A stretch of DNA of 64,000 nt, from positions 14,614,798-14,678,797 of the forward strand of contig NC_092194.1 of the NCBI RefSeq assembly GCF_043641665.1, written 5' to 3'. The notes beneath the pieces are model-generated. The model ran no database searches. It was given only the letters and a program-made list of their open reading frames with translations, and was not told where the DNA came from. This DNA comes from Enoplosus armatus (lineage: Eukaryota > Chordata > Actinopteri > Centrarchiformes > Enoplosidae). Position numbers and translations under genes: made by a program. Shown here piece after piece: positions 22,996 to 33,924 of this stretch. Each line of letters begins with the position of its first letter. Position 1 is the stretch's first letter.

Positions 22996-25371
22996 TGTGC
23001 GACTGCACATACCAGTCTTTTTTTCTTATCCCCAGGTGATTACTGACATTTACATTTTATTGCTGCATTTCATCACAGAGAAAAACTTAAATTGTCTGGA
23101 GGAGCTCATCTCAGCTCTCCTGCTCCCTGTACAAACTGGAGAAGAAGACTGATTTCCACAACCTGGAGCTTATGCTAAGCTCTCAGTTGGCAGCCGATGT
23201 CAAACTGGGACAGACTGACAGACTGGAGAGACTGGGCAGCTTTTTACTACTGAAAAAAGCTCCCCAGCTTATAATGTCAGGTTTTGGCACATTTCCGACC
23301 TTTAATTTAGAGAGGGTGTTTCACAGTCACGAAACCTTACAGAGATAATAGCCAGTGAAAGTATAGCTTACAGTAGCTGCTTGTGTACAGGCGTGGAATA
23401 TAATTAGCTTAATTTCAATGAAGCCAACCGCTTGTCTGTGAGGTATAGATGGGATCAAACTCTGCAATCAACAGAGGGCCTTCAGACTGTGTGTATAAAG
23501 TGAAAGTGAAGGGCTTTGAAATAAGAGTGCAAACATGAAACTAATCTAATTTAGGTTTTAAATCTCTTATTTCGTATCTGTTAGGAAAACAGTAAATGTA
23601 TGCAATTTAAAAAGACTTTAAAACAGGAGAAGACAACCCTCTGTCATTAGAAATGGAACGTAACACTTCACTACAAACATTTTCCATCTGTGTCGAATCC
23701 CTTATTAACCATAACCTTAAGTTTGGGGTCAACTAAACATTCTTGTTCAGCTTTTGCTCAAAATGTAGTTAATGTTGATTAAATCAGCATTAGTTCAAAG
23801 AAAACTCTTGGATGGTGTATATTTTCAGGAAGATTCCTCACTCTTTTTGAAGTGCTCCGCCTCGCTGTGGCCTCGGGCCTTCATCGTTCAGACTGCCATC
23901 CCTGTAACAACAATTGTGATATTGAGTGATAGTCACTGGGAGGCACTCACAGCCTGGGTGATATTTGTTGTAGCCCAAATATCAAATGACAAATGTTTGT
24001 TAAGAATAATTAGAGCTGCTATGATCAATATTTGTAGCCATGCTGGTAGCATTGCTCTATGGCAATGACAATGTCAGTCCACCACTTTTATCTACATTCA
24101 TGACAATTAACTTAACTTTTCATATAGTTTTAATGTGTCGCTAGCTAGCTTAAGACAAGTTATCTTATATAATAATGTACACAAATGACTATGTGTCATG
24201 TGAAATTGGGTTTTATTCTCTGTGGTTTAGTGACTCATCTGACTTCCACTCAGCTCTACAGAATATTTTAGCCCCTTTTAGCTCATTGTTTTGGTTTTCT
24301 AGCCGGCTACTTTACTGTTATGGCTCACTCTCACAGCTCTCGTTAGAATTGTCTTATTTTATTAAAAACAACAACTAATGGCATCAAAAATGTTTAAAGA
24401 TGTTGTGGTCATATAAAATAACTACAAAAATTGGCTTTAAGAAAATAAAGGAATGGGTGCATCTCTATATTGTAAAACAAATCATTAGTGGAAATAGAGA
24501 CAGATGGCTTTGAATAAAAAAAAACATTTGTATTCACTCCCGCAACCGAAGCAGTTACGGCCTCCTGGAAGTGGCTGGCTTGGCTACACTGAATGAGATG
24601 CACACAGCAGCACAGCCTGTTAGCGAGGCCTGTTTCCATCTCGGAAAACATGTTTGATCAAATGTTCTGTCCCTTTATTAGACTGCCACTTGAGAAAGCT
24701 GCTGCCATTTAAACGCTACTGGAGGAGTTTCCAGACACGGTCTCAGTCCACCTGTCTGTCTGGCATAAGATGGGATTCAAGCAGCGGCTACAACCACAGT
24801 TTTATTCAACCACGAGCTGTTGCAATCTGACCAGAATGTGACTAGACCAATGTAAACACTGTAGCAGAAAAAGTGCACCAGTATTAGTGCTGTAATTCTT
24901 TCTTCCTTTACCACAGGACCTCAAACTTCCACATTTGGAGATTTTGTTTGAAATACAGAACTGTAAATAGCTGAGAAAAACACCAATTGGAAACTCTTCA
25001 AAGTCTCATATGGGCAGAATTAGCAGTTCACCTTGTGCCATCCAGACTCGACTGTCCAGCTCCAACTCTGTCACCAGAGAGAAAGACATATACTTACAGG
25101 CTTCAGCTGTGCCTTAAAAGCAAAGCCCGTACCCTTGGAAAAATGGTATTTACAGTAGCTGCATTATCCAGGAAAAAAGGAGATTTGGTACAGGAATTAT
25201 AGAAGAGATTAACAGAGGCTCTTTGTCGGGAAAGAAGGTCAGAGACCCAAAATAGTCATCAGGCCTGTCCTAGAAAGATCTTCCAGCAAGCTGTCATTGC
25301 AGTTAAACCTGTACATGCTGCAATTGAGGGAGAGAGCTCTGGGAAGTGACATTATAATTATTATGTTAAGA
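22171..25371. other. Gene-poor intergenic DNA
   Basis: Holds a GT microsatellite (22965-22994) and a fragment of repeat R3 near 24030-24095 (ending GTCAGTCCACCAC). A pyrimidine-rich acceptor-like site at about 23035 precedes a short open stretch, but no gene was recognised. Confidence 0.45.
22965..22994. repeat. GT microsatellite
   Basis: Fifteen uninterrupted GT units. Confidence 0.95.
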
Positions 25372-25853
25372 GGAAGGGAAAGTTTTACATGTGGATCAGT
25401 CTGGTTAACAGGTCTACAGCCGCGGTCACTTAAGACAGCTGCAGTGTGCCGAAATTACAGAGCACAATGACTCACACTCTTTCTGTGTTTAAGACCACTT
25501 GGCCGCGCTCAGGACGGGACGAGGCCTCACAGTAAAACGGGCTCTCCACAGAGAAACTGTTGGCTCATCAAAATAACAAACTCTTTGTTCTGCTTTGCAA
25601 CACTGACCCTGCAGACCACCTGGAAGCATTTATTATTTTTGACATTACATGTTGACCAACTCTAAGAGAAATGCGAACCCTGAATTCTACACACAGGAAG
25701 AAACAGGCCACGCGGGTATATTCATGAAGTCGTACCAAAAAACACTTCATCTAGACCCCCCAAGAAGCTACTCTGATTTTCATTTATAATAACATTTCTG
25801 TAGCTTTCATCTATGCAATGCAGCTTACTCTCATACATCATTTAACAAAACCC
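25372..25853. repeat. Noncoding duplication, copy A
   Basis: About 480 bp that match 27174-27659 in the same orientation at an offset of roughly 1.80 kb. The first 370 bp differ at roughly 17 positions by eye (about 95% identity); the last 100 bp are less alike. No open frame is shared, so this is a direct duplication of noncoding sequence. Confidence 0.9.
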
Positions 25854-27173
25854 AGCCAGGATCCAGCCCATTAGACGCCGCAGCCTTAACCTCTCCACAA
25901 AAAAGCCTTATATTAACAAGTGCATGAAAATGTTAAAAGCTACGGGATTACAAACGTGTTTCTCGTACATCATCCTGAACACTGGAGTTACCCGCAAAAA
26001 AAAGGGGGGGGGGGGGGGGTTAACAGCTCATTTCATATAAATGCAGGTCTAATTGTTCCTTTAAAGATGTGCTCAACCATGACTTTCCTTTTGAAAAAGG
26101 TTCAAATCACTTGTAATTTCACAGCATCCTGCAGAACAGTGTTTCTGTTGCATTTCTGAGTAAATGTCCACTAAGCACGCCACAGCCAAATTTAGCCTGT
26201 GAGCTTTTTTACACTTCAGATTTGTTTTGTCTAAATGTCAGAGACAGTCTCGTATGACCTGTGGTTACACATGTTTAATGCTCTATGGTTTCCCTTATGG
26301 TGGGTGTTCAAAAGATACACTGAAAGGCAAGAAATACGCAGGACCCATGCTGTGTCAGACAGCTTTCCAGTTCCACAATCGCAGGCCATGTGAGGCTCTG
26401 GACAAACTCACAAGTGTTTTTGAATTCAGGATCCACCTTCGGCGTTTCTCTTCAAAATATCCTGCAAATACAAAGTCTGGTCCCCTAAAACCTTTAAACA
26501 AACACAACGAGAAGCCGGCTGCCAACATGCAAACCATATGGAATGAGACTTCACTTTGTGTGTTCATGTCCTGATTTATTCTGGGATGTTCTTCTGTCTG
26601 TGGATTACCAACAACAAACTCCAAAACATCTGCAGAGAGACACTCGTCTGAAGGATTGTGGGGATTTTCAATTGACAAACAAACTGCATACTTGCCATTT
26701 TGTACTGTACTGTAGAGATTAGTGCATGTGTGACTTGTTGTTGGTTTTATTGGTATTTTAAGTACAGTTTGACCAAGTGGCTTTGATTTTTCACCAATTT
26801 CAAACAAAGAACTAGATTTAGAAGCAGCTATATCAGGGTCCAGGCTCCCTGAACCAAAGGCACACTGACTTCGGGCAACTGGAGGGATGAGGCTATCAAT
26901 GAACACGGATTAGGTGGTATATAATAAAACAATAAGTGTGTATGCTAGGGCAGGTTGAGAGACCAAAGATCTGCTATTGACATGGACTACAAGGGTCATG
27001 AATTCAGATTAATCCTTTTCACGAGGGTCTCCTAGTTAAGGTCTATCTATTATCTATATCTAATAAAAGGTACCCTGTGGAGTTTATGACCACTAGTAAC
27101 GCTATAAAGCACTGCTTTTAAATGTGAGTCCATGTTGTGTTTGTTATCTTACGTACACAGACGCACATTACCT
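25854..27173. other. Spacer between the duplicated segments
   Basis: Contains a 183-codon open frame on the minus strand (26355-26906) with no recognisable domain, signal or splice context. I do not call it a gene. Otherwise noncoding. Confidence 0.45.
26004..26019. repeat. Poly-G tract
   Basis: Run of about 16 G residues after a poly-A run, between the two copies of the noncoding duplication. Confidence 0.9.
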
Positions 27174-27659
27174 GGGAGGGAACGTTTTACATGTGGATCA
27201 GTCTGGTTAACAGGTGTGCAGCCACGGTCACTTAAGACAGCTGCAGTGTGTTGAAACTACAGAGCACAATGACTCACACTCTTTCTGCGTTTAAGACCAC
27301 TTGGCTGCGCTCAGGACGGGACGAGGCCTCACAGTAAAACGGGCTCTCCACAGAGAAACTGTTGGCTCATCAAAATAACAAACTCTTTGTTCTCCTTTGC
27401 AACACTGACCCTGCTGACCGCCTGGAAGCATTTATTATTTTTGAGATTACATGTTGACCAACTCTAAGAGAAATGTGAACCCTGAATTCTACACACAGGA
27501 AGAAACAGGCCACGTGGGTATATTCATGAAGGTGTACAAAAAAAAAAGATTAATCTGGACCCCAATGAAGCTACTCTGATTTTCATTTATAAATTTACAT
27601 TTCCATAGCTTTCATCTATGTAATGCAGCTTACTCACATACATCATTTAAGAAAACCCT
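27174..27659. repeat. Noncoding duplication, copy B
   Basis: Direct repeat of 25372-25853. The conserved run GGACGGGACGAGGCCTCACA and the TGTTGGCTCATCAAAATAAC block are identical in both copies. It is followed immediately by an R4 repeat. Confidence 0.9.
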
Positions 27660-27830
27660 ATAAGTCCTATTATCAGTAAAAGTACTTATTATGAAGAGTG
27701 GTCCCTGTCAGTGTATTATTATGTTAGTGTTTTGGCTGGCTGTGTCTGATACATTTAAGTATAAGCAGTATTTTAATGTTGTAGCTGGACGTGAAAGAAC
27801 TCTTTATGCATTATTACTTTTACTATGTTG
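27660..27830. repeat. Dispersed repeat, family R4 fragment
   Basis: AGTAAAAGTACTTATTATGA, AGTGGTCCCTGTCAGTG and AATGTTGTAGCTGGACGTG align with blocks of the copy at 30125-30470. Confidence 0.55.
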
Positions 27831-30124
27831 TTAGTAGAGAGTAGACAGGATGATGTTGTTTGTGTATATTATATAATGTGGAATGATTCCCATTTAGACT
27901 CAGTAAGGGTCACTGTTTCTGGCTCCAGGTCAGAGTATCAGCCCACACAGTGTCCATCAGCCAGCAAAACAAACCTCCAAACCGCATCGGATCTAGACCG
28001 GCCCCCGGCATTGTTAGGGACACACTGTACGTTAAAGCTAGCTAACTTCTCGTGGTCATGTCTCTTTATACAAACATCACGAGCAAAGATATGTGAACTG
28101 CGTGTGACACTAACTAACAGTTTAGCTCCTACACCTATTTTGAGGCAGACATGGCTGGAACCAAATATAGTGTGCAGAAACAACACTTGTCTTGTCTCTC
28201 CGCAAGTCCTTATGGCGCAGTGCTAACTACCTGCTCCAGAAAGTGAGGTGACATTGTGCTGTATAAACATTGTTTCTTGGATGTCACTCCGCATTTCAGG
28301 CACAGAAACTGTCAGCCCCCCCCCCCACACACACACACACACACACACTCCAACTGCAGTATGTGCTCAAGTCAAAGTAATTATGAACTGACAAGTCAAA
28401 TATAAATCCACCTCTGCTCTGATGCAGTTTACTCTGCATTAAGACAGCAGGGCGTTTTCATCCTCCTGTCTGTCACAAAGACTTTTTTTCACACACACTT
28501 TTTTGGCATTTGTTGTGAGATGGCTGAGGCTGCCTGATACAGACAGTGAAACCTGAAATTTTCGCTGGCTTGATGTAGCGGATTAGTCATTATCCCTAAA
28601 TACAGGACTCCGCCACCTACACTTAAGCGCCGAAAATCCCATTAAGGTGGTTTTATTTAACTTTGATATCTTTAAATGATTCCACAATGAGCAGATACTT
28701 CTAGCAGTCTGTCTTCTGTTTGACTGGGATCTTTTAAACTTTGAAACAAGGCACGATGCTCCAGAGAATAGTGGAAAGTTATAATGAAACAAATAACAAG
28801 CAAAGATTGTTTTCTTGCTGGAAAACAAAAAAAGAATGAAAAAAATATCTACAGTATATACAGTATGTTGTTCTGACCTTTTTACCTTTGTAGCACATTG
28901 TGTGGACAAGTGCTGTTTCGCAGCACCCCATAAACTGTCTGGCTGAGTTATTCTAGTTGAATTAGATTTGGCAGCTGCAACTCTGATTTCCTCAAACTAG
29001 CAGCTGAGTCAGACCTTTCCAGAAATAAACTCGCAGCAAATTGAACTATGGAAATAGAAACAATCAAATCCCATAGTGGAGATAAAGCAGCACTTGGATG
29101 ACTTGGTTGACTGGCCATAAGGAAACTCTTGCTTTCAGAAGTGTGTATGTGAGACGGCAGCTCCATCCAGCAGACTGGCGATAACATCACAAGAAGCCTA
29201 TGATCGCACATTTCCAAATATTTCCAACTTTTCAACCTAATTATGTAGTAATTGTGATGTGTTTACACAATAAAACGACCCGAAGTAAAATGTTGCTTGC
29301 ATGGCAACACAATTCACATTCATACAGCTACATGCATTCACACCTGGGAGTTGTTGAAGGACATCCAACTGTTGCCTTCTCATCCATCGCTCTGTTTTCC
29401 AGCCTCTCTGGTTTCAAACTGGTGACCTCCCAGACATCAGCCCTCATCTCTAAGGCTACCACCACCACCACCACCATTTTTCAGTTACTTTTACACTTCC
29501 GGCTCCATTTGGGTCCATGTTTGTTTTCAGGACCCTGTAATTTCCCCACCAATCACTCACAAGGGCCCCCGTCAAGTCTGCCATTCATAAAGTTTAAAGT
29601 AGCTCTTAGTGGTCCGTGGAGTTTATTGAAACATTAAATTTGTATCCCAGCCGTGATGGTGTATCTTTAGCCGTTGCTTAACTCACGTGCTCGGTTGGGT
29701 CCCCTTACATCAACCGCCAATTATGTTCTCCTCTTGGGTGTGGGTTGAGCCTTGGTCAGCATGGCGAAGAAACCAGAAACATCAATTCCTGGGCAGCGGA
29801 GCGAACAAAAACAGACGAAATGCGAAAACCTTTCCTCCAAACACTGTTATCATTGTAGAGTACAAGCACAAACATCGCTAACATTGCCAGTAACACTGTC
29901 CAGCAGTGCTCTCTGGGGAATTTAGTGAAATCTACGAGCTGTTGTTAGATTCAGATGGAGGCCTGAACACAAACAGGACCTCAGAAGGCCAGTTTATGTC
30001 CTCTGCAGAGGGGTCAGACAAAGAAAATCTGCCCCGTCACAGCTTCCCATGCTTGTTTTTATCTTTCTTGTCAATCTATTTCTGTAAAGGAATAACCAAA
30101 ACTTGCGTTGAGTAGTAATACCAC
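27831..30124. other. Gene-poor intergenic DNA
   Basis: Holds a C-run plus CA microsatellite (28316-28348) and a short CCA run near 29458-29475. Several open frames of 95-145 codons have no recognisable features. Confidence 0.45.
28316..28348. repeat. Poly-C and CA microsatellite
   Basis: Eleven C residues followed by about eleven CA units. Confidence 0.95.
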
Positions 30125-30470
30125 ACTATAGAAATACTCTGTTACAAGTGAAAGTCCTGTGTTCAAGATTTTGCTTAAGTAAAAGTACAGAAGTACAATC
30201 ATCAAAATATACTGAAAGTACCACCAAGTAAAAGTACTGATTATACAGAATGGCCCATTTCAGAATTATATATCATATATATATTACAGGATTATAATCA
30301 TTGATGCATCAGTGTGTTAGCATCACTGTAATGTTGTAGCTGGTGAACGTGGGGCTAATTTTAACTATAATTTACTGCTGGGTAACTTAATCTACATTGA
30401 TACATCACAATGGTTCAGATAAATGTAGCGGAGTATAAGTAGCACGAGTAAATGTGCTTGGTTACTTTCC
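30125..30470. repeat. Dispersed repeat, family R4 (long copy)
   Basis: Begins near CTGTTACAAGTGAAAGTCCT and continues through AAGTAAAAGTACTGATTATA, CAGAATGGCCCATTTCAG and GTAATGTTGTAGCTGGTGAA to AATGTAGCGGAGTATAAGTA. This is the most complete copy in the window. Confidence 0.6.
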
Positions 30471-33391
30471 AGGAGCTATCACAAAAAGCAAAATCTAAAG
30501 TCAATGTGATCCCGAAATAAGAGACTGTGCAGCTTTCATGTGCTCTCTGTGACGTTGGGTGTGTCATGTTCACCATTTAGTAAAAGTGAAAAGAGTTTTA
30601 TGTCATACTTCAAGTGTATGAAGTGACATGAGACTGAAAGCCTGTGCGTATTTTACAGCGAGGGTCTCTCAACAATATAAGAGCAAAGCGACGTCACCGC
30701 CTTCAGTTCGAAGGCTGTTAACTTAATGCTTAATGGTTATTACAATAAAGCCTGCCGACCACATCAAGCTGCTGCGGTACTGTAATGAGCTGAGCAGAGA
30801 GAGAGCTCCGCCATGCACTTTCACAGCCTTCAATTCTGCCACTATAAGCTCAAGGACACTGAGTCCTTCGCAAATGAGTGCAGTGGCGTGTTTAGAAAAC
30901 AGAAAATATGCTGCAAGGTTATAAACAACATCCAAATTACACTGTTAATTCAAGTCTTCCTAAAGCCAAAGTATACTCTGGTTCCAAGGCTAAGCATGAA
31001 TGTGTCTGCCTCTTCGCTGGCTCTCATGCAGATTCAGGTTGTTGTTACTTTTTCATGCATAAAAGATGAATCATTCTTCTCAGAACATCGGACTAAAAAC
31101 GAAGGACCTCTTTTGCAGTGGTTTAGCTGCAGAATGTTTGACAAAACATAAATAAACTGAAATCATTTGAGCCTATAAACATATAAAATCCAAACTCCAC
31201 CCTCTCTTGCTCTGTCATTTCATCTAAATTTGACTATATCTGGCATAGCCTGGCCTCCACTTGAGGCACAAGCATAAAGAGACTTAAATAATATAGTATG
31301 ACTAAAAAATATCAGAACTGGTGGCACAGGAAACACATAGCGTGGAAGTTACCAGTAATTCAATCAAAATAGGAAACTTCAGCGGCTGAATACTTGCAGG
31401 ATAAACATGATTTTGCTCAGCTGATAAAACAAGACCAAACATGTGCAACCAAAATGAAAAATATGACTTTTACGATATTGGCACAAAAGTGAGCCTCCCC
31501 TTGCTTGAGTGGCACGTGTGCATGTAATGTGACATTTCTCCATCATCACACAGCCTCAGGTAGTCAGTCTGCACCTTTGCTGTCAGCCGTCTCTCCTATC
31601 TTGGGTTATGAACAGAAAACCTTTGGAAATGAAGATCACAAATTACATTATGTTTTATATGGCAGGAAGAGCAAACTTAAACAATGCTTGCCAAACATGA
31701 TTAAGTGCTATAAGCCAGGGAAGGTAGCACTTTGGAAAATTGCAGACAATTTGATCTAATTTACAAAAAAAAAGGGTTCAAACAAGCTCCATGTTGAAGA
31801 ATCTTTAATTATACCCCTGTTAAAAGACGCCTGTCACACTCACGTGTTGTATAGACGCCTCATATAGAAACTTGGTGAAGCCCTAAATCTGGCAACTCGT
31901 CATCATCTTCTTTTGCAAATGTATTCATGTTGTCAGCAGTATGTATATACATTATAAGAACACAGGAAGAGCCATAAATGGTCCCATGTTCAGGAAGATT
32001 CTGGGATGGGATATAGAGTACCCTACACATCGTTTACGGCTACTTGTGTGTTTGAGAACATGTGATTATTTGGGTGTATGCATTTCCTATGCGGCCAGGC
32101 TGAAATTGAGAAATTACAGTTGAAAGATCTCAAAGTAAGCGAGGCAAGGTGGAGGGTGAGGGTGAGGGTGAGGGAAGATAATACTGGAGGATAGAGCTGA
32201 TTGAGGAAATACAACATCATGACAGAAAGTGGCTGTAATTGTAGGAATAGGCCTGAAAACTCTGATGATGCACTGAGGGGACCAAAAATAACAAGTGACC
32301 ACATGGGCATAGCCCCTTCTCTGCAGCAGCAGCAGCAGCATCTCGCTCTATGGAGAGGTGCTGTGCAACAGTAAAATCTGCCCTCTGGTGTCCACATATC
32401 AGTACTGCATATGAGGGCTGTCACACACTGGGTTGCATTCACAAGGCTGCACAGAAACAAGCCCAAATGTCTTTTCCAGTGGCTCCTTATATAGTTTTAT
32501 TAGCTGTTTTGAGGGTGAAGCACTTACAAAAATACACAATTTAAGAAAAAGTGTTCATCCTGAAATAGAGACTGAAATCAAGGCCACTTTGTCCGCTATT
32601 AGCCAAAATGACAAGCTGACCAAATAATACCCAGGAAATGTACAAAACTAAATATATGAAAAAATAAATATGTGAATCCCTTCAAAGATGGCAGGAATAA
32701 ACATTATTATTTGCTTTCAATCTAAGGCAACTAAAATCTCCAGTACCTTTCATCGATGGCACTCTGGACAACCTTTCCCCACCATTTCCCTTGTTTACTT
32801 TATCATGGCAGGCGTGGAGGTGCCCAGACAGTCAGGAAAGGTAAAGGCAAGTCTTGGCCAGCCGGCTGGACAAGATGTAAATTTGCAGATGAGTCTGGTA
32901 CGGTACATCCTCAATGCAAGCTTTGTGGAGCAACACAGGTGCCACTACAAATCTGGAGTAGCTTTTTATAAATGTGTTTTGACTATTTTCAGACGTTGTC
33001 ATATTTAAACAGGGGGTCTTATAAACATTCATAAACATAAAATGAGCACACCAAACTTTAAATGTTGCTGAAAAACTGTAAATACATGTGTGACAAGGCT
33101 GGAAATGTAAAGGTGTTATTGGATTAAGTTTATTCCTCTCGCAGAGCTTGTTTGTGTTCTTTGTTTATGTATTCTTTTTGCTTTTTTGCTTTGAACGTGA
33201 TTATTTTCTAGTTCAGAAGAAGACTGAAATAAGTGATAATCATGTGTCTGGATACTCAAGACATAGAGGCACCCTGATGTGACATGCCCGCTTTGGGCAG
33301 ATCTGTCTGCTAATTACAGCCTAGCTCTGAGGAGGGAGGTACTTGCGTGGTGGGGGCTTTTTTTTTTTAATGATGCTAGGGGTAGATATAG
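30471..33391. other. Intergenic DNA upstream of col10a1
   Basis: No coding exon found. A short GGTGAG-type minisatellite lies at about 32153-32173 and an AGC triplet run at about 32324-32339. The last few hundred bases should include the col10a1 promoter. Confidence 0.45.
32324..32339. repeat. AGC triplet repeat
   Basis: About five GCA/AGC units, noncoding. Confidence 0.8.
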
Positions 33392-33399
33392 TATAAATA
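33392..33399 (+). promoter_or_regulatory. col10a1: TATA box of col10a1
   Basis: TATAAATA lies about 25-30 bases before the presumed transcription start (near 33425), and a noncoding exon with a clean donor follows. Collagen X genes of other vertebrates have a TATA-driven promoter and a short untranslated first exon, which matches this arrangement. Confidence 0.7.
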
Positions 33400-33424
33400 C
33401 TCGCATCATTGTACTGGAAGGCAG

Positions 33425-33518
33425 CATATCCTCAGTTGTGCTCCTACCCTAAGGATATACAGCAGCACCAGGAGATAGCTGGTGCTGAAGAGATTGATTC
33501 CCCCCCCTTTGGATGCTG
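33425..33518 (+). other. col10a1: 5' noncoding exon 1 of col10a1
   Basis: This runs from the presumed start downstream of the TATA box to a donor (GATGCTG followed by GTATGT at 33519). The next acceptor is TTTTCCAATGCAG at 33897-33909. The three-exon layout with an untranslated exon 1 is that of vertebrate COL10A1. The 5' end is inferred. Confidence 0.6.
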
Positions 33519-33924
33519 GTATGTGTGTTTTCGCTTCCTTTTCTAAGCAGCTCTATCTCTGGAGGATTGTAGTCAACATCTAGGCTTTAGCTAGGCCTTG
33601 AGTCGTTCCTATGGCAGGCTGGGGAAGGGAGGCAGATTTTGGCTGGCTTGGAGCTTGCTGGGTGATATTCAGAGAGTCCTGAAGGATCCAGGATGTTCTG
33701 ACTGCATCAAAAATTTTAACTTTACAGCCTGTTACTCTAAGTTATCTTATTTGTTGTCCATTGAGTTTCTCTAAAGATGTGCAGCCTCCACACTGAGATG
33801 AGAAAGCTTTTTGAGCGCTGTAAAATAACTCAAAACTAGAGAGAAGGTTTGCTGACATTTTATACCTCGAGAGTGATTGTGCTGACTGCGTCCTTGTTTT
33901 CCAATGCAGGTTTGACGTTGCAAG

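Noticed and set aside
22967..23152. Possible exon after an acceptor-like site at about 23035 (open for about 38 codons)
   Set aside because: The acceptor is good, but the peptide matches nothing I know, there is no partner exon, and the frame begins in a GT microsatellite.
29200..29637. 145-codon plus-strand frame
   Set aside because: Low-complexity Ser/Thr/His-rich translation with a CCA run and no recognisable domain; likely chance.
29759..29940. Short frame starting MAKKPETSIPG near 29760
   Set aside because: Only about 54 codons and no recognised match; may be a fragment of a transposon but unsupported.
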